Below are positions 1 to 7,600 of a DNA stretch of 64,000 nt, piece by piece. A program made the translations under genes and the position numbers. Origin of the DNA: Acidobacteriaceae bacterium TAA 166 (lineage in GTDB: Bacteria > Acidobacteriota > Terriglobia > Terriglobales > Acidobacteriaceae); the NCBI GenBank assembly GCA_000421065.1, contig ATWD01000001.1:1356001-1420000 (forward strand), read 5' to 3'. The stretch's first letter is position 1; the number at the start of each line of letters is the position of its first letter. The notes beneath the pieces were generated by a model that saw only the letters and a program-made list of their open reading frames with translations, was not told the origin of the DNA and did no database searches.

Positions 1-229
1 CCAATTGACTTGGCTGTGGACTTCGAGGTCCCCGCCCTGCCGCCGGGGAATGCTGAAGACGCAGGACGCCCCGGTTTTTGGGCTGGGGCGTCGGTGGTTC
101 GGGATAGATCTATTATAGCGCTGCCGGGGGAGTGGATCGGCACGCCTAAATCGTTTTATTTTCAGCGAGATAAGGCGTTCCGGCTCTTGACGGGCAGAGG
201 GTGGGGCCAGACCGAGGCTTCGAGGAGCT
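1..229. other. stretch with no recognised gene
   Basis: Open frames of modest length exist on both strands, but none has a convincing ribosome binding site, signal peptide or family motif. The stretch follows the 3' end of the degraded small gene at 230-437. I see no clear terminator or RNA gene in it. Confidence 0.4.
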
Positions 230-437
230 TCAGGGACGATTGGGGTCGTACTGGGTTCCGGCCTTCTGCCTCTCTTTGTTGAACTTGTCCTGGGCCTTAT
301 CGGCCTTGTGCTTCTGCTTGAGGCCTCTTTCTGCTGTCGGGTGTGTCCTGATTAGCGGTATCGGTCTGGGCGATCGCGGCCGGAACCAGCAGGGTGAGGG
401 AGAGAGCCAGGGTGGAGAGTAGCTGACTTCTCGTCGT
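230..437 (-). pseudogene. degraded small secreted-protein gene (lost start, frameshift)
   Basis: On the minus strand a strong GGAGG (447-443) is followed at the right spacing by ACG instead of ATG. Reading from that ACG gives a classic signal peptide (TRSQLL, then a Leu-rich core ending VPAAIAQ). That frame stops after about 45 codons. In another frame the sequence continues as a Lys/Gln/Asp-rich tail ending TQYDPNRP and a stop at 230. The parts fit one small exported protein of roughly 68 residues interrupted by a frameshift near 320-330. Family unknown. A sequencing error or an ACG start cannot be excluded. Confidence 0.5.
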
Positions 438-499
438 TTTTACCTCCGATGGGTGGGATGCTCGGAGGGAGGGATTGGGGCCGGGAAAGAGCCGTACCT

Positions 500-520
500 C
501 AGGGGCTAAAGCCCTGTTTT
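500..520 (+). repeat. short hairpin with T tail
   Basis: CAGGG (500-504) pairs with CCCTG (512-516) and is followed by TTTT. The hairpin is terminator-like on the plus strand, but no plus-strand gene precedes it. It lies between two minus-strand genes and may instead be an interspersed-repeat remnant. Confidence 0.25.
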
Positions 521-595
521 CCGCTGGTTCGTTGCGGCGCGGCGGAAGCCGTGCCCGTAAGCGGGGCGGTTTGAGCTGAAGCTCGAATGGGTCTC

Positions 596-2071
596 CTACG
601 GCTCAGGCAGGTCTTCCTCGGCATGAACCGCCGTCACGGTACCTCCGGTTTGCGTGGCTCCCGCTCCCCTGGCGATCACGTTCCCCGTGTGTGCCCGTGA
701 ATACGCTCGCTCCAGCAGCGACCAATCTTCCCGAAACTCCTTGGCGTCCGGCCGCATCCGGGGCTTCGCCTTCAGGCTGGAGCCTACCCTCCACATCATC
801 AGCTCCAGCGCCAGCTCCGGGTCCGAGCCCTCCGCCAGCACATTCCGGCTGCCGAGCCCGACTCTGCGGGTGTCCCCCCGGGGAACGATCCATGCGTCTT
901 CGTCGGCATCGACCGAGACCGTCCCCAGATCCAGCTGGCGCCCAAACCGATCGATCGATTCTGTTCCGACCGTCTCCCGCATGGCTTCGAAGCGACGACG
1001 ATAGGAGGTCCACTCCGCCTCACCTCCAGTCGTCTCCGCCTCGAGGGCGACGATCTCGGCCTTCACCTGCCGGAGCTTCGGCTCCTCCTCCGTCTCTTTC
1101 CTCAGCCGCCGCAGCTCCGTGAGCTTGGGGCTCGAGTGACGAACGTACTCCTTGTAAAGGTTGAATCGCCCCGTCAACAGATAGGCCACGAAGAACGATC
1201 CCGCGACCTCATGATCCCCGATCATCGCCGCGGGAATCAGATACTTCTTCACGTGAATCGCGGTCTCGGTCCCGCTGCTCGCGACTCCGCTGCGAGGAAT
1301 GCTTCCCGGCTTCTGCGGGAAGTGCAGGATGGAGAAGCCGGAGTCCGGCTGCTTTTCGGCCCATCGCGTAAACGAGTGTACCGCCGCCTTCGGCGTCATC
1401 ATGCCGATATCGTTAATCACATCGCGACGAACCGAATGCGGAAAGACCGCGTTCACCATGGCTCGCACAAATTCGGCGCAGTTGTTCGTCATGCCGTTGT
1501 AGTCATCGAAGTTTTCATGCGCGTTCAGCCACCGGACGAGGGCTTCGTCTTCCGCAGGGGTGGTCTTCACAGTGAAGACGAAGATGTCACGGTTGATGGT
1601 GGCGGCCACCATATCTCTCCAGTAGCTGTGCGGGATCAAAGGACAGGCTCCGGCGCATACAGGTTTCATGAATCCATCCCGCGCCTTTATGCCCAGGGCA
1701 TCCTTCACATTCTGCGAACCGTACAGGAGCCGGTTCCCCGGCTGCACAGTGCCTTCCAGGTACAGATCCAGAGGAACGATATTCCATCCGTAAGGAGAAG
1801 CTTCATGAAACTGCGGGTATCGCGTGACCACCGAGCCGCTTTCGCCCGCGCGACACAACCGCGCCCGCACAGGTGTGTCCGCGCATACGCCCGAGAGATA
1901 GACCAGAGCGTGGCCGGCATGGGTGAACTCCGAGGCGCCCACGGTCGTGGGGTCGGCGACCATCACGCCCAGGTCGGCATGCGCAGCTTGCCCGGCCATC
2001 ATCACCCCAAGACAGACCAGAACAAGGCGGATGGGGTGAACGCCTCTGAGCCAAACCACAAAGGAACACAC
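596..2071 (-). CDS. secreted protein with permuted papain-like (NlpC/P60 or LRAT-like) signature
   Basis: A 491-residue protein with an N-terminal hydrophobic segment (about residues 12-32) ending QAAHA, consistent with export. After it comes a GHALVYL segment (His54) and, about 140 residues later, NNCAEF (Cys198). A His before a Cys in this arrangement is typical of circularly permuted NlpC/P60 enzymes such as the YiiX/YaeF and LRAT groups, so a periplasmic hydrolase or acyltransferase is possible. The C-terminal half (about 330-491) is charged, partly coiled-coil-like, and matches nothing I know. The start is GTG, weakly supported; Met24/25 are alternatives but would shorten the signal. Function is inferred from two motifs only. 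Confidence 0.6.
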   Translation of the reverse strand: MCSFVVWLRGVHPIRLVLVCLGVMMAGQAAHADLGVMVADPTTVGASEFTHAGHALVYLSGVCADTPVRARLCRAGESGSVVTRYPQFHEASPYGWNIVPLDLYLEGTVQPGNRLLYGSQNVKDALGIKARDGFMKPVCAGACPLIPHSYWRDMVAATINRDIFVFTVKTTPAEDEALVRWLNAHENFDDYNGMTNNCAEFVRAMVNAVFPHSVRRDVINDIGMMTPKAAVHSFTRWAEKQPDSGFSILHFPQKPGSIPRSGVASSGTETAIHVKKYLIPAAMIGDHEVAGSFFVAYLLTGRFNLYKEYVRHSSPKLTELRRLRKETEEEPKLRQVKAEIVALEAETTGGEAEWTSYRRRFEAMRETVGTESIDRFGRQLDLGTVSVDADEDAWIVPRGDTRRVGLGSRNVLAEGSDPELALELMMWRVGSSLKAKPRMRPDAKEFREDWSLLERAYSRAHTGNVIARGAGATQTGGTVTAVHAEEDLPEP

Positions 2072-2122
2072 CTGTTGTTGGATGCAGATTCTGGAGGCCC
2101 GTTCGAGGGGGAGCTGGTTTGG

Positions 2123-3400
2123 CTATTGCGGGGTGATGATGCCTCCGACGGGGAGGCTAGTGGGCAGGGTGGGCTTCTTCTCGTTGGGGCGGCGGAGGTG
2201 CATGGCCTCGGCGGTCATGTCGGTGTACTTGAGGCCGGCTCCGGTGTTGAAGAGGACGACCTTGTCGGTGGGCTTGAGCTCTCCGGACTTCAGGAGCTGG
2301 TCGTAGGCGGCGGTGGCGGCGGCTCCTTCGGGGGAGAGGAAGAGGCCTTCGTTGCGGGCGTAGTCGAGGATGCTCTGGAGGATGGTGGCGTCGTCGGAGG
2401 CGATGGCCTTGCCGCCGGACTGAGCGAGGATGTCGAGGATGATGTAGTCGCCGTAGGGCTTGGGGACGCGGAGGCCGGCGGCGAAGGTGTCGGCGTTGGG
2501 GAAGAACTCGCTGGTGGGCTTGTGCTGCTCGAAGGCCTTGACGATGGGCTCGCAGCCTGCGGCTTGGAGGGCGTACATCTTCGGGCGCTTTCCGCTTACC
2601 CAGCCTAATGCCTCCATCTCTTCAAAGGCCTTCCACATGCCGATGAGGCCGACGCCTCCGCCGGTGGGGTAGAAGACGGCGTCGGGGTAGGTCCAGCCGA
2701 GCTGCTCGACCAGCTCGTAGCCCATGGTCTTCTTGCCTTCGACGCGGAAGGGCTCCTTCAGGGTGGAGATGTCGAACCAGACTTCATTGATTGGGGTGCT
2801 GGAGTCTTTTTGCTGCTTGATGCGCTCGCCGACGATGCGGGCGCAGTCGGAGATGAGGCCGTCGATCATGTTGACGTCGGCTCCGTAGACGATGCCTTCG
2901 AGATAGTTGGCGAAGGGGACGTCCTGGGGCATGAAGATGTGGGCGGCGATGCCAGCGGCTGCGGCGTAGGCCGCGAGCGCGGAGGCGGCGTTGCCGGCGG
3001 AGGGGACGGCGAGGTGCTCGAGGCCGTAGTGCTTGGCCATGGTGACGGCGAGGCCGAGGCCGCGGGCCTTGAAGGTGCCGGTGGGGTTGGCTCCTTCTTC
3101 CTTGATGTGGAGGCCGGGGTAGCGCTTGCTCTGGAGCATGGGGGTCCAGCCCTCGCCGAGGGTGACGGGGGCGACGTCAGGCAGGACAGCCGCGTAGCGC
3201 CACATGCCGAGGGAGGTGTTGGATGCGGAAGCTCGGGCGGCGGGGTCTTCGCGGCGGGCGGTGCGCTTGAGGGCGTCCATGTCGTAGCGGACGTAGAGGG
3301 AGCCGGCGCAGAGGGGGCAGAGAGTCTGGGGGGTGTCGGCGGAGACGTGATGGTTGCAGCGGGAGCATTCGAGGAAGGCGATCTGGGGCATGGGTTTCAT
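2123..3400 (-). CDS. thrC: threonine synthase
   Basis: Converts O-phosphohomoserine to threonine with pyridoxal phosphate in the cytoplasm. The 425-residue protein begins with a zinc-ribbon-like CxxC pair (Cys12/15 and Cys28/31), as in one threonine synthase subgroup. The PLP lysine is Lys111 in NPTGTFKARG. A Gly-rich phosphate-binding segment (PTGGGVG) follows near residue 245. Length fits the family. It is transcribed divergently from the HAD phosphatase. ATG at 3400 and 3391 are both possible starts and neither has a strong ribosome site. The substrate precursor comes from asd/lysC nearby in the window; a homoserine dehydrogenase gene is not here. Confidence 0.92.
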   Translation of the reverse strand: MKPMPQIAFLECSRCNHHVSADTPQTLCPLCAGSLYVRYDMDALKRTARREDPAARASASNTSLGMWRYAAVLPDVAPVTLGEGWTPMLQSKRYPGLHIKEEGANPTGTFKARGLGLAVTMAKHYGLEHLAVPSAGNAASALAAYAAAAGIAAHIFMPQDVPFANYLEGIVYGADVNMIDGLISDCARIVGERIKQQKDSSTPINEVWFDISTLKEPFRVEGKKTMGYELVEQLGWTYPDAVFYPTGGGVGLIGMWKAFEEMEALGWVSGKRPKMYALQAAGCEPIVKAFEQHKPTSEFFPNADTFAAGLRVPKPYGDYIILDILAQSGGKAIASDDATILQSILDYARNEGLFLSPEGAAATAAYDQLLKSGELKPTDKVVLFNTGAGLKYTDMTAEAMHLRRPNEKKPTLPTSLPVGGIITPQ

Positions 3401-3416
3401 CGTACTAAAGGGACGG

Positions 3417-3435
3417 GCGCTGCCGCGCGGGCCAT
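3417..3435. repeat. minimal remnant of the interspersed palindromic repeat
   Basis: Carries the type 1 end GCGCTGCCGCGCGGGC joined directly to GCCAT, the last bases of a type 2 end. It is the only member of the family found between the 5' ends of divergent genes (thrC and the HAD gene) rather than downstream of a stop codon. Confidence 0.6.
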
Positions 3436-3505
3436 CGCCTTGAATCGATCGATACAGCTATCCTCAAGAAGACGTCGGATAGCACAAAATGAGTGGGGAG
3501 AGTTG

Positions 3506-4456
3506 ATGGGGACTGGAAGAGCGCAGATGAGGATGGTCGCCATCGATATGGACGGCACGCTGCTGGGTGTGGACGGCCAGGTGAGCGCGCGGAATCTGGC
3601 CGCTCTGAAGGCCGCGGAGAGGGCTGGCGTGGAGGTGGTAGTCGCGACCGGGCGGCGGCACAGCTATGCGATGCGGCAGCTACGCGGGCTGGGGCTGCGC
3701 GAGGAGAATGCGCTGATCAGCTCGAACGGCGCGGTGGTGCGGACGCTGGGGGCCAGGCTGCTGGAGCGGTCGATTCTGAAGCGCGGAACGGCGGAGTGGA
3801 TCTGCGATCACATGGGGGAGTTTCGCCGGTCGCTGTTGATCACCTTCGACCGGGTGCAGCCGGGTGGCGACGACGTCTACGGGGCTCTGGTGGTGGAGGA
3901 GATCGAGGAGCTGAATGCGAGCATCTCGAAGTGGATGGCGGCCAATGAGCCTTATATCGAGCGCGTGGTTCCGATGAAGGCCGCGCTGGGGCGCGAGGGT
4001 CTGATCCAGATGATGCTGACGGGAACGATCGCGAGGATGCGGGAGGCGCAGGCTCGTCTGCTGGAAGACCCGAGGGTGTTTGGGGTTGGGCTGAAGGAGG
4101 GTGCGGCCGGAGCGGAGGTGGAGGCGGCGCTGCACCGGACGGAGTATCCGGAGCGCGATTTGAGCATTGTGGACATTCTTCCGGCGGGCTGCAGCAAGGG
4201 GAAGGCGGTGCTGGACCTGGCGATAGAGCGCGGCGTGGAGCGGGAGGGGATTCTGGCGATTGGGGATAACTGGAACGATGTGTCCATGCTGGAGGCCGCG
4301 GGGAGCGCGGTGCTGATGGCGAATGCTCCTGAGGATTTGAAGCAGGTGGGGCTGGAGCGCGGATGGGAGGTCGGTGGGCATCACCTGGAGGATGGGGTGG
4401 CGATGGCGATCGAGGCGGCGCTTGAGCGGGATGGGGAGCTGGTGGAGGATCGTTGA
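3506..4456 (+). CDS. HAD-superfamily hydrolase, Cof-type phosphatase
   Basis: Predicted cytoplasmic phosphatase of the Cof/IIB group acting on small phosphorylated metabolites; the substrate cannot be told from sequence. Motif I is DMDGT (Asp14 nucleophile, Asp16), motif II is SSNGA, motif III is the Lys in GCSKGKA, and motif IV is GDNWNDVSML, all in the expected order with a C2-type cap between. ATG 3506 is chosen because GGGGAG lies just upstream and the product (316 residues) then has normal length. The frame stays open far upstream but that region is antisense to thrC. The stop is 4 bases before a palindromic repeat copy. Confidence 0.88.
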   Translation: MGTGRAQMRMVAIDMDGTLLGVDGQVSARNLAALKAAERAGVEVVVATGRRHSYAMRQLRGLGLREENALISSNGAVVRTLGARLLERSILKRGTAEWICDHMGEFRRSLLITFDRVQPGGDDVYGALVVEEIEELNASISKWMAANEPYIERVVPMKAALGREGLIQMMLTGTIARMREAQARLLEDPRVFGVGLKEGAAGAEVEAALHRTEYPERDLSIVDILPAGCSKGKAVLDLAIERGVEREGILAIGDNWNDVSMLEAAGSAVLMANAPEDLKQVGLERGWEVGGHHLEDGVAMAIEAALERDGELVEDR

Positions 4457-4460
4457 AGGC

Positions 4461-4647
4461 GATGGCCTGCCGGCCGGGCCCACTGCGCGTGGAGCGGTCA
4501 CTTCGTGACGTGTGATCGGCTTCGCCGTGGGCCTCCCGCTGGTCGGCGCAAGAATCTTCGCAAGCGATCAACGGGAGCCTCACGCCGAAGGCCCAACACG
4601 CGTCACGAAGTGACCGCTACCCGCGTAGGGCGCCCGCGCGGCAGCGC
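4461..4647. repeat. interspersed palindromic repeat, full copy (A)
   Basis: Begins with the type 2 end ATGGCCTGCCGGCCGGGC 4 bases after the HAD stop codon and finishes with a type 1 end (GCGGCAGCGC). The arms contain GGTCACTTCGTGACG and its inverse CGTCACGAAGTGACC. The whole 187 bp can fold as one long imperfect hairpin. Confidence 0.85.
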
Positions 4648-4688
4648 ATCTCTTCTACCCCAAATGGGCTGGATGGTACCCTTCAAGG

Positions 4689-5438
4689 GTGAAAACTCCG
4701 GCCAGATTCGGGAGATTTGCCTGCCTGCTGGCAGCGCTGTGTCCGATGGCGCGTGCGGCCGAGCATGTGACGCTGAAGAACGGCTTTGAGCTGGACTGCG
4801 CGCGGCGCGAGATGGTGGGAGATCGGATGCGGCTCTACCTGACCTTGGGCGCGGAGAGCTACATGGATGTGGCCGCCGATGCGGTGGTTCGAGTAGAGAT
4901 GATTCCCGATCCTCCAGCGGCTGGGACTCCTTCAGCTTCCTCTTCGCCAGCTTCTTCTTTCAAGGAGACGCTGGCAAAGCACGCAGAGAGCGCGGACCCG
5001 GTGCTGAGCGCGGAGGAGATGCGGACGATGTTGACGCATGCGGGAGGCGAACACCATATCGACGCCGACCTGCTGGCGAGCGTGGTGCGGGCCGAGAGCG
5101 GAGGCCATGTGCGGGCGGTTTCGCGCGTGGGAGCGCAGGGCCTGATGCAGCTGATGCCGAAGACGGCGGGGGAGCTGGGAGTGGAAGATGCGTTTCGTCC
5201 GGAGGAGAATATCGCCGGGGGAACGGCTTATCTCGACCGGCTGCTGACGCGGTATCACGACAATATCGCCCTGGCGGTGGCGGCGTATAACGCTGGTCCG
5301 GCGGCGGTGGACCGGTATCACGGGGTTCCTCCTTACCGGGAGACGCGGGCCTATGTGGCGCGGGTGATCCGGGAGTTCAATCGCAGGAAGCACCTGGCCG
5401 CGAAGAGCGTTGCCATGGTTGGAGCACAGTCACAGTAA
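4689..5438 (+). CDS. exported lytic transglycosylase (SLT domain)
   Basis: A 249-residue protein that should cleave the peptidoglycan glycan strand in the periplasm. An N-terminal signal segment ends ARAAEH (about residue 24). A short beta-rich region follows (25-75), then a Ser/Ala/Pro linker. The SLT domain lies at about 108-235: catalytic Glu136 in RAESGG, then GLMQLMPKTA and AVAAYNAGPAAV, the standard SLT motifs. The GTG start has only a weak AAGG upstream. It lies between repeat copies and is likely transcribed alone. Confidence 0.88.
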   Translation: MKTPARFGRFACLLAALCPMARAAEHVTLKNGFELDCARREMVGDRMRLYLTLGAESYMDVAADAVVRVEMIPDPPAAGTPSASSSPASSFKETLAKHAESADPVLSAEEMRTMLTHAGGEHHIDADLLASVVRAESGGHVRAVSRVGAQGLMQLMPKTAGELGVEDAFRPEENIAGGTAYLDRLLTRYHDNIALAVAAYNAGPAAVDRYHGVPPYRETRAYVARVIREFNRRKHLAAKSVAMVGAQSQ

Positions 5439-5445
5439 AGAAGCT

Positions 5446-5480
5446 GGCCTGCTGGCCGGGCCCACTCCGCGTGGCAGCGC
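5446..5480. repeat. interspersed palindromic repeat, short form (B)
   Basis: A type 2 end (GGCCTGCTGGCCGGGCCCAC) is joined almost directly to a type 1 end (GGCAGCGC), 8 bases after the lytic transglycosylase stop. The inner arms are missing, as expected for an internal deletion. Confidence 0.7.
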
Positions 5481-5602
5481 ACTTGCACTCTCTTTGCGAA
5501 GATAGTATCTAAGCAGCTTGGCCCTTTGTCTTTTGGGTGGAGTTTTGCTGGCTTGTGAGAGTCACTCGTTTCTCTTTCAAGGAACTTTAAGGCGGCTAAT
5601 TG

Positions 5603-6640
5603 ATGAAGAAGCGAAGCGAAGTGCTGTGGGCTGTACTGGTCGTCGTGCTTCTGGTGGTCGTGGTGGTCTTTCGCGACCGCATCCACTTCGACTGGGGAAG
5701 CTTCAAGCAGCAGATCCGGCACATTCACTGGGGCCACGCGGCGGCGGGGATGGCGCTGATCTATGCGACCTACTGGCTGCGGGCGATGCGGTGGAGCGTG
5801 ATGGTGCGGCCGACCAAGCGGGTGGGCGCGGCTTCCCTGCTGGGGCCGCAGTTCATCGGGTTTACGGCGGTGGCTCTGTTTGGCAGGCTGGCCGACCTGA
5901 CGCGGCCTTACCTGGTGGCTCGCAAGATTCAGCTTCCGCTGGCGTCGCAGGTCGCGGTGTATACGCTCGAGAGGATGTTCGACCTGGGGGCGGTGGCGCT
6001 GATCTTTTCCTGTGCTCTGGCGTTGATGCCGAAGAATATGCCGCACCATGAGGTCTTCGTGAAGACGGGGCTGGTGAGCCTGGGAGTGACGCTGGCGATT
6101 GCGCTGTTTGCCGGAGCGGTGAAGATGGCGGGCGGTGCGGTGGCTGGGTTTGGGCGGACGATTCTAAGTCCGGTGTCGAAGCCGGCGGCGGAGAGCATCG
6201 CGGAGAAGATTCTGGGGTTTCGCGACGGACTGAATGCGCTCGAGAGCTTTGGCGAGTTTGCGGCGGTGGCGGGAATCTCGCTGGCGATGTGGGGGATGAT
6301 CGCCGGCGCCTATGTGCAGACGGCGCATGCGTTTGTGGACACGCCGGAGCTGGGGCAACTGACGTTCTCGCATGCGATGCTGCTGCTGGCGGCGAGTATT
6401 GGAGGCAGCCTGCTGCAGCTTCCGATTGTGGGCTGGTTCACGCAGATTGCGGTGACGGCGACGGCGATGCATACGCTGTATGGGGCTCCGGTGGAGGCGG
6501 CGACGGCGTGTGGGGCGCTGCTGCTGATGGTGACAGCGCTGTGCATTATTCCTACGGGGCTGGTGTATGCGCAGGTGGAGCAGGTGAGTCTGCGCAGAGT
6601 GGCGGAGGAGAGCGAAGAGGCGGGGAAGGCGGTTATCTGA
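5603..6640 (+). CDS. lysylphosphatidylglycerol synthase TM-region / UPF0104-type membrane protein
   Basis: A 345-residue integral membrane protein with about eight hydrophobic segments. The stretch TYWLRAMRW near residue 55, a segment around LADLTRPYL, and YTLERMFDLGAV resemble the LPG_synthase_TM family (PF03706), whose members move or modify lipids. There is no C-terminal synthase domain, so it is the stand-alone flippase-like form. A TTG lies directly before the ATG and either may start translation. A perfect 36-bp palindrome begins at the base after the stop codon. Substrate unknown. Confidence 0.72.
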   Translation: MKKRSEVLWAVLVVVLLVVVVVFRDRIHFDWGSFKQQIRHIHWGHAAAGMALIYATYWLRAMRWSVMVRPTKRVGAASLLGPQFIGFTAVALFGRLADLTRPYLVARKIQLPLASQVAVYTLERMFDLGAVALIFSCALALMPKNMPHHEVFVKTGLVSLGVTLAIALFAGAVKMAGGAVAGFGRTILSPVSKPAAESIAEKILGFRDGLNALESFGEFAAVAGISLAMWGMIAGAYVQTAHAFVDTPELGQLTFSHAMLLLAASIGGSLLQLPIVGWFTQIAVTATAMHTLYGAPVEAATACGALLLMVTALCIIPTGLVYAQVEQVSLRRVAEESEEAGKAVI

Positions 6641-6676
6641 GAAAGCTTATGGCCTGCCGGCAGGCCATAAGCTTTC
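6641..6676. repeat. perfect 36-bp palindrome made of two type 2 repeat ends (C)
   Basis: GAAAGCTTATGGCCTGCC (6641-6658) is followed without spacer by its exact reverse complement. The core is the type 2 end of the interspersed repeat in head-to-head arrangement. It starts at the base after a stop codon and has no T tract. Confidence 0.85.
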
Positions 6677-6780
6677 CTCAAGAATGCAGACTCAATTTGT
6701 CGATACTGCGGTTCGCAGCTTCGCTCGAAGGCCCACCTTAGCGACAAGGATGCCGTCGCGAAGATGGGGCACCCGGCTCT
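6673..6780. repeat. second repeat family, copy 1
   Basis: About 108 bp, clearly similar to 9196-9308. Shared blocks include TACTGCGGTTCG, CTTCGCTCGAAGGCCCACC, GCCGTCGCGAAGATGG and a CCCGGGCTC-like end. Both copies directly follow a type 2 end of the main repeat and lie upstream of a plus-strand gene (here nrdR). Confidence 0.7.
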
Positions 6781-6873
6781 CCCGGAGGCGCGCAGCACCT
6801 GCTTCTGTTTATCACCGGCTACGCGCAGTATCCCCATACGCGAAGTACCCGCTGCTAGAATCGAGGTAATTCA

Positions 6874-7353
6874 ATGAAGTGTCCCTACTGCGGTTTTACC
6901 CAGGATCGAGTGGTCGATTCGCGAGAGAGCAAAGAGGCGGATTCGATCCGCCGCAGGCGCGAGTGCGAGAGCTGCAACAAGCGGTTCACGACCTATGAGC
7001 GCATCGACGAGATTCCCTACATGGTGGTAAAGAAGGATGGCCGGAGGGAGAAGTTCGACCGGCAGAAGGTGCTGAGCGGCCTGCTGCACGCCTGCGAGAA
7101 GAGGCCGGTCTCGGCGGGAAAGCTGGAACAGATCGTCGATGAGACGGAGGCGTATGTGGTCGATTCGCCGGAGCGCGAGCGGTCGACGGCGGAGGTGGGC
7201 GAGCTGATCATGTCGCGGCTGAAGGAGATCGATACGGTCGCCTATATCCGGTTCGCCAGCGTGTACCGGGACTTCAAGGACGTGAGCGAGTTCAAGCAGG
7301 AGCTGGAGCAGCTTTTGAGCGGCAATGGCAAAGACCAGAAGAAGAAGCGATGA
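6874..7353 (+). CDS. nrdR: transcriptional repressor NrdR
   Basis: Represses ribonucleotide reductase genes in response to dATP/ATP. The 159-residue protein has the Zn-ribbon (Cys3, Cys6, Cys31, Cys34) followed by an ATP-cone domain (about 48-138), including VVKKDGRREKFDRQKV. Length fits the family; a Lys-rich C-terminal tail is extra. ATG 6874 is preceded by GAGG at proper spacing. No ribonucleotide reductase gene is present in the window. A full palindromic repeat begins 6 bases after the stop. Confidence 0.96.
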   Translation: MKCPYCGFTQDRVVDSRESKEADSIRRRRECESCNKRFTTYERIDEIPYMVVKKDGRREKFDRQKVLSGLLHACEKRPVSAGKLEQIVDETEAYVVDSPERERSTAEVGELIMSRLKEIDTVAYIRFASVYRDFKDVSEFKQELEQLLSGNGKDQKKKR

Positions 7354-7358
7354 AGACG

Positions 7359-7530
7359 ATGGCCTGCCGGCCGGGCGCCCTGCCCGGGCGGCGGTCACTT
7401 CGTGACGCGTGTACCCCCCTTCGGTGTGGGGTTCCCGTTGGTCGCTTGCGAAGATGTTTGCGCCGAACCGAAGGGAGGCCCAGGGCGAAGCCGGTATACC
7501 CCCACGAAGTGGGCGCCCGCGCGGCAGCGC
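7359..7530. repeat. interspersed palindromic repeat, full copy (D)
   Basis: Type 2 end at the left (ATGGCCTGCCGGCCGGGC) and type 1 end at the right (GCGCGGCAGCGC). GGTCACTTCGTGACGCGT is intact in the left arm, while the right arm has diverged to CCCCACGAAGTGGGC. It follows nrdR by 5 bases. Confidence 0.85.
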
Positions 7531-7600
7531 CTGGTCTTTCATCGATAAGCGTTTATGAAACGGAATGAAACATCAACACAACGGGGAGAGAGCTGAGAGT

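Noticed and set aside
1136..2608. 490-codon plus-strand open frame
   Set aside because: Antisense to the exported protein and thrC; low-complexity Gly/Val/Asp composition typical of reverse frames in high-GC genes.
2810..3505. Upstream extension of the HAD phosphatase frame
   Set aside because: It is antisense to thrC, and GGGGAG before ATG 3506 plus the family N-terminus fix the start there.
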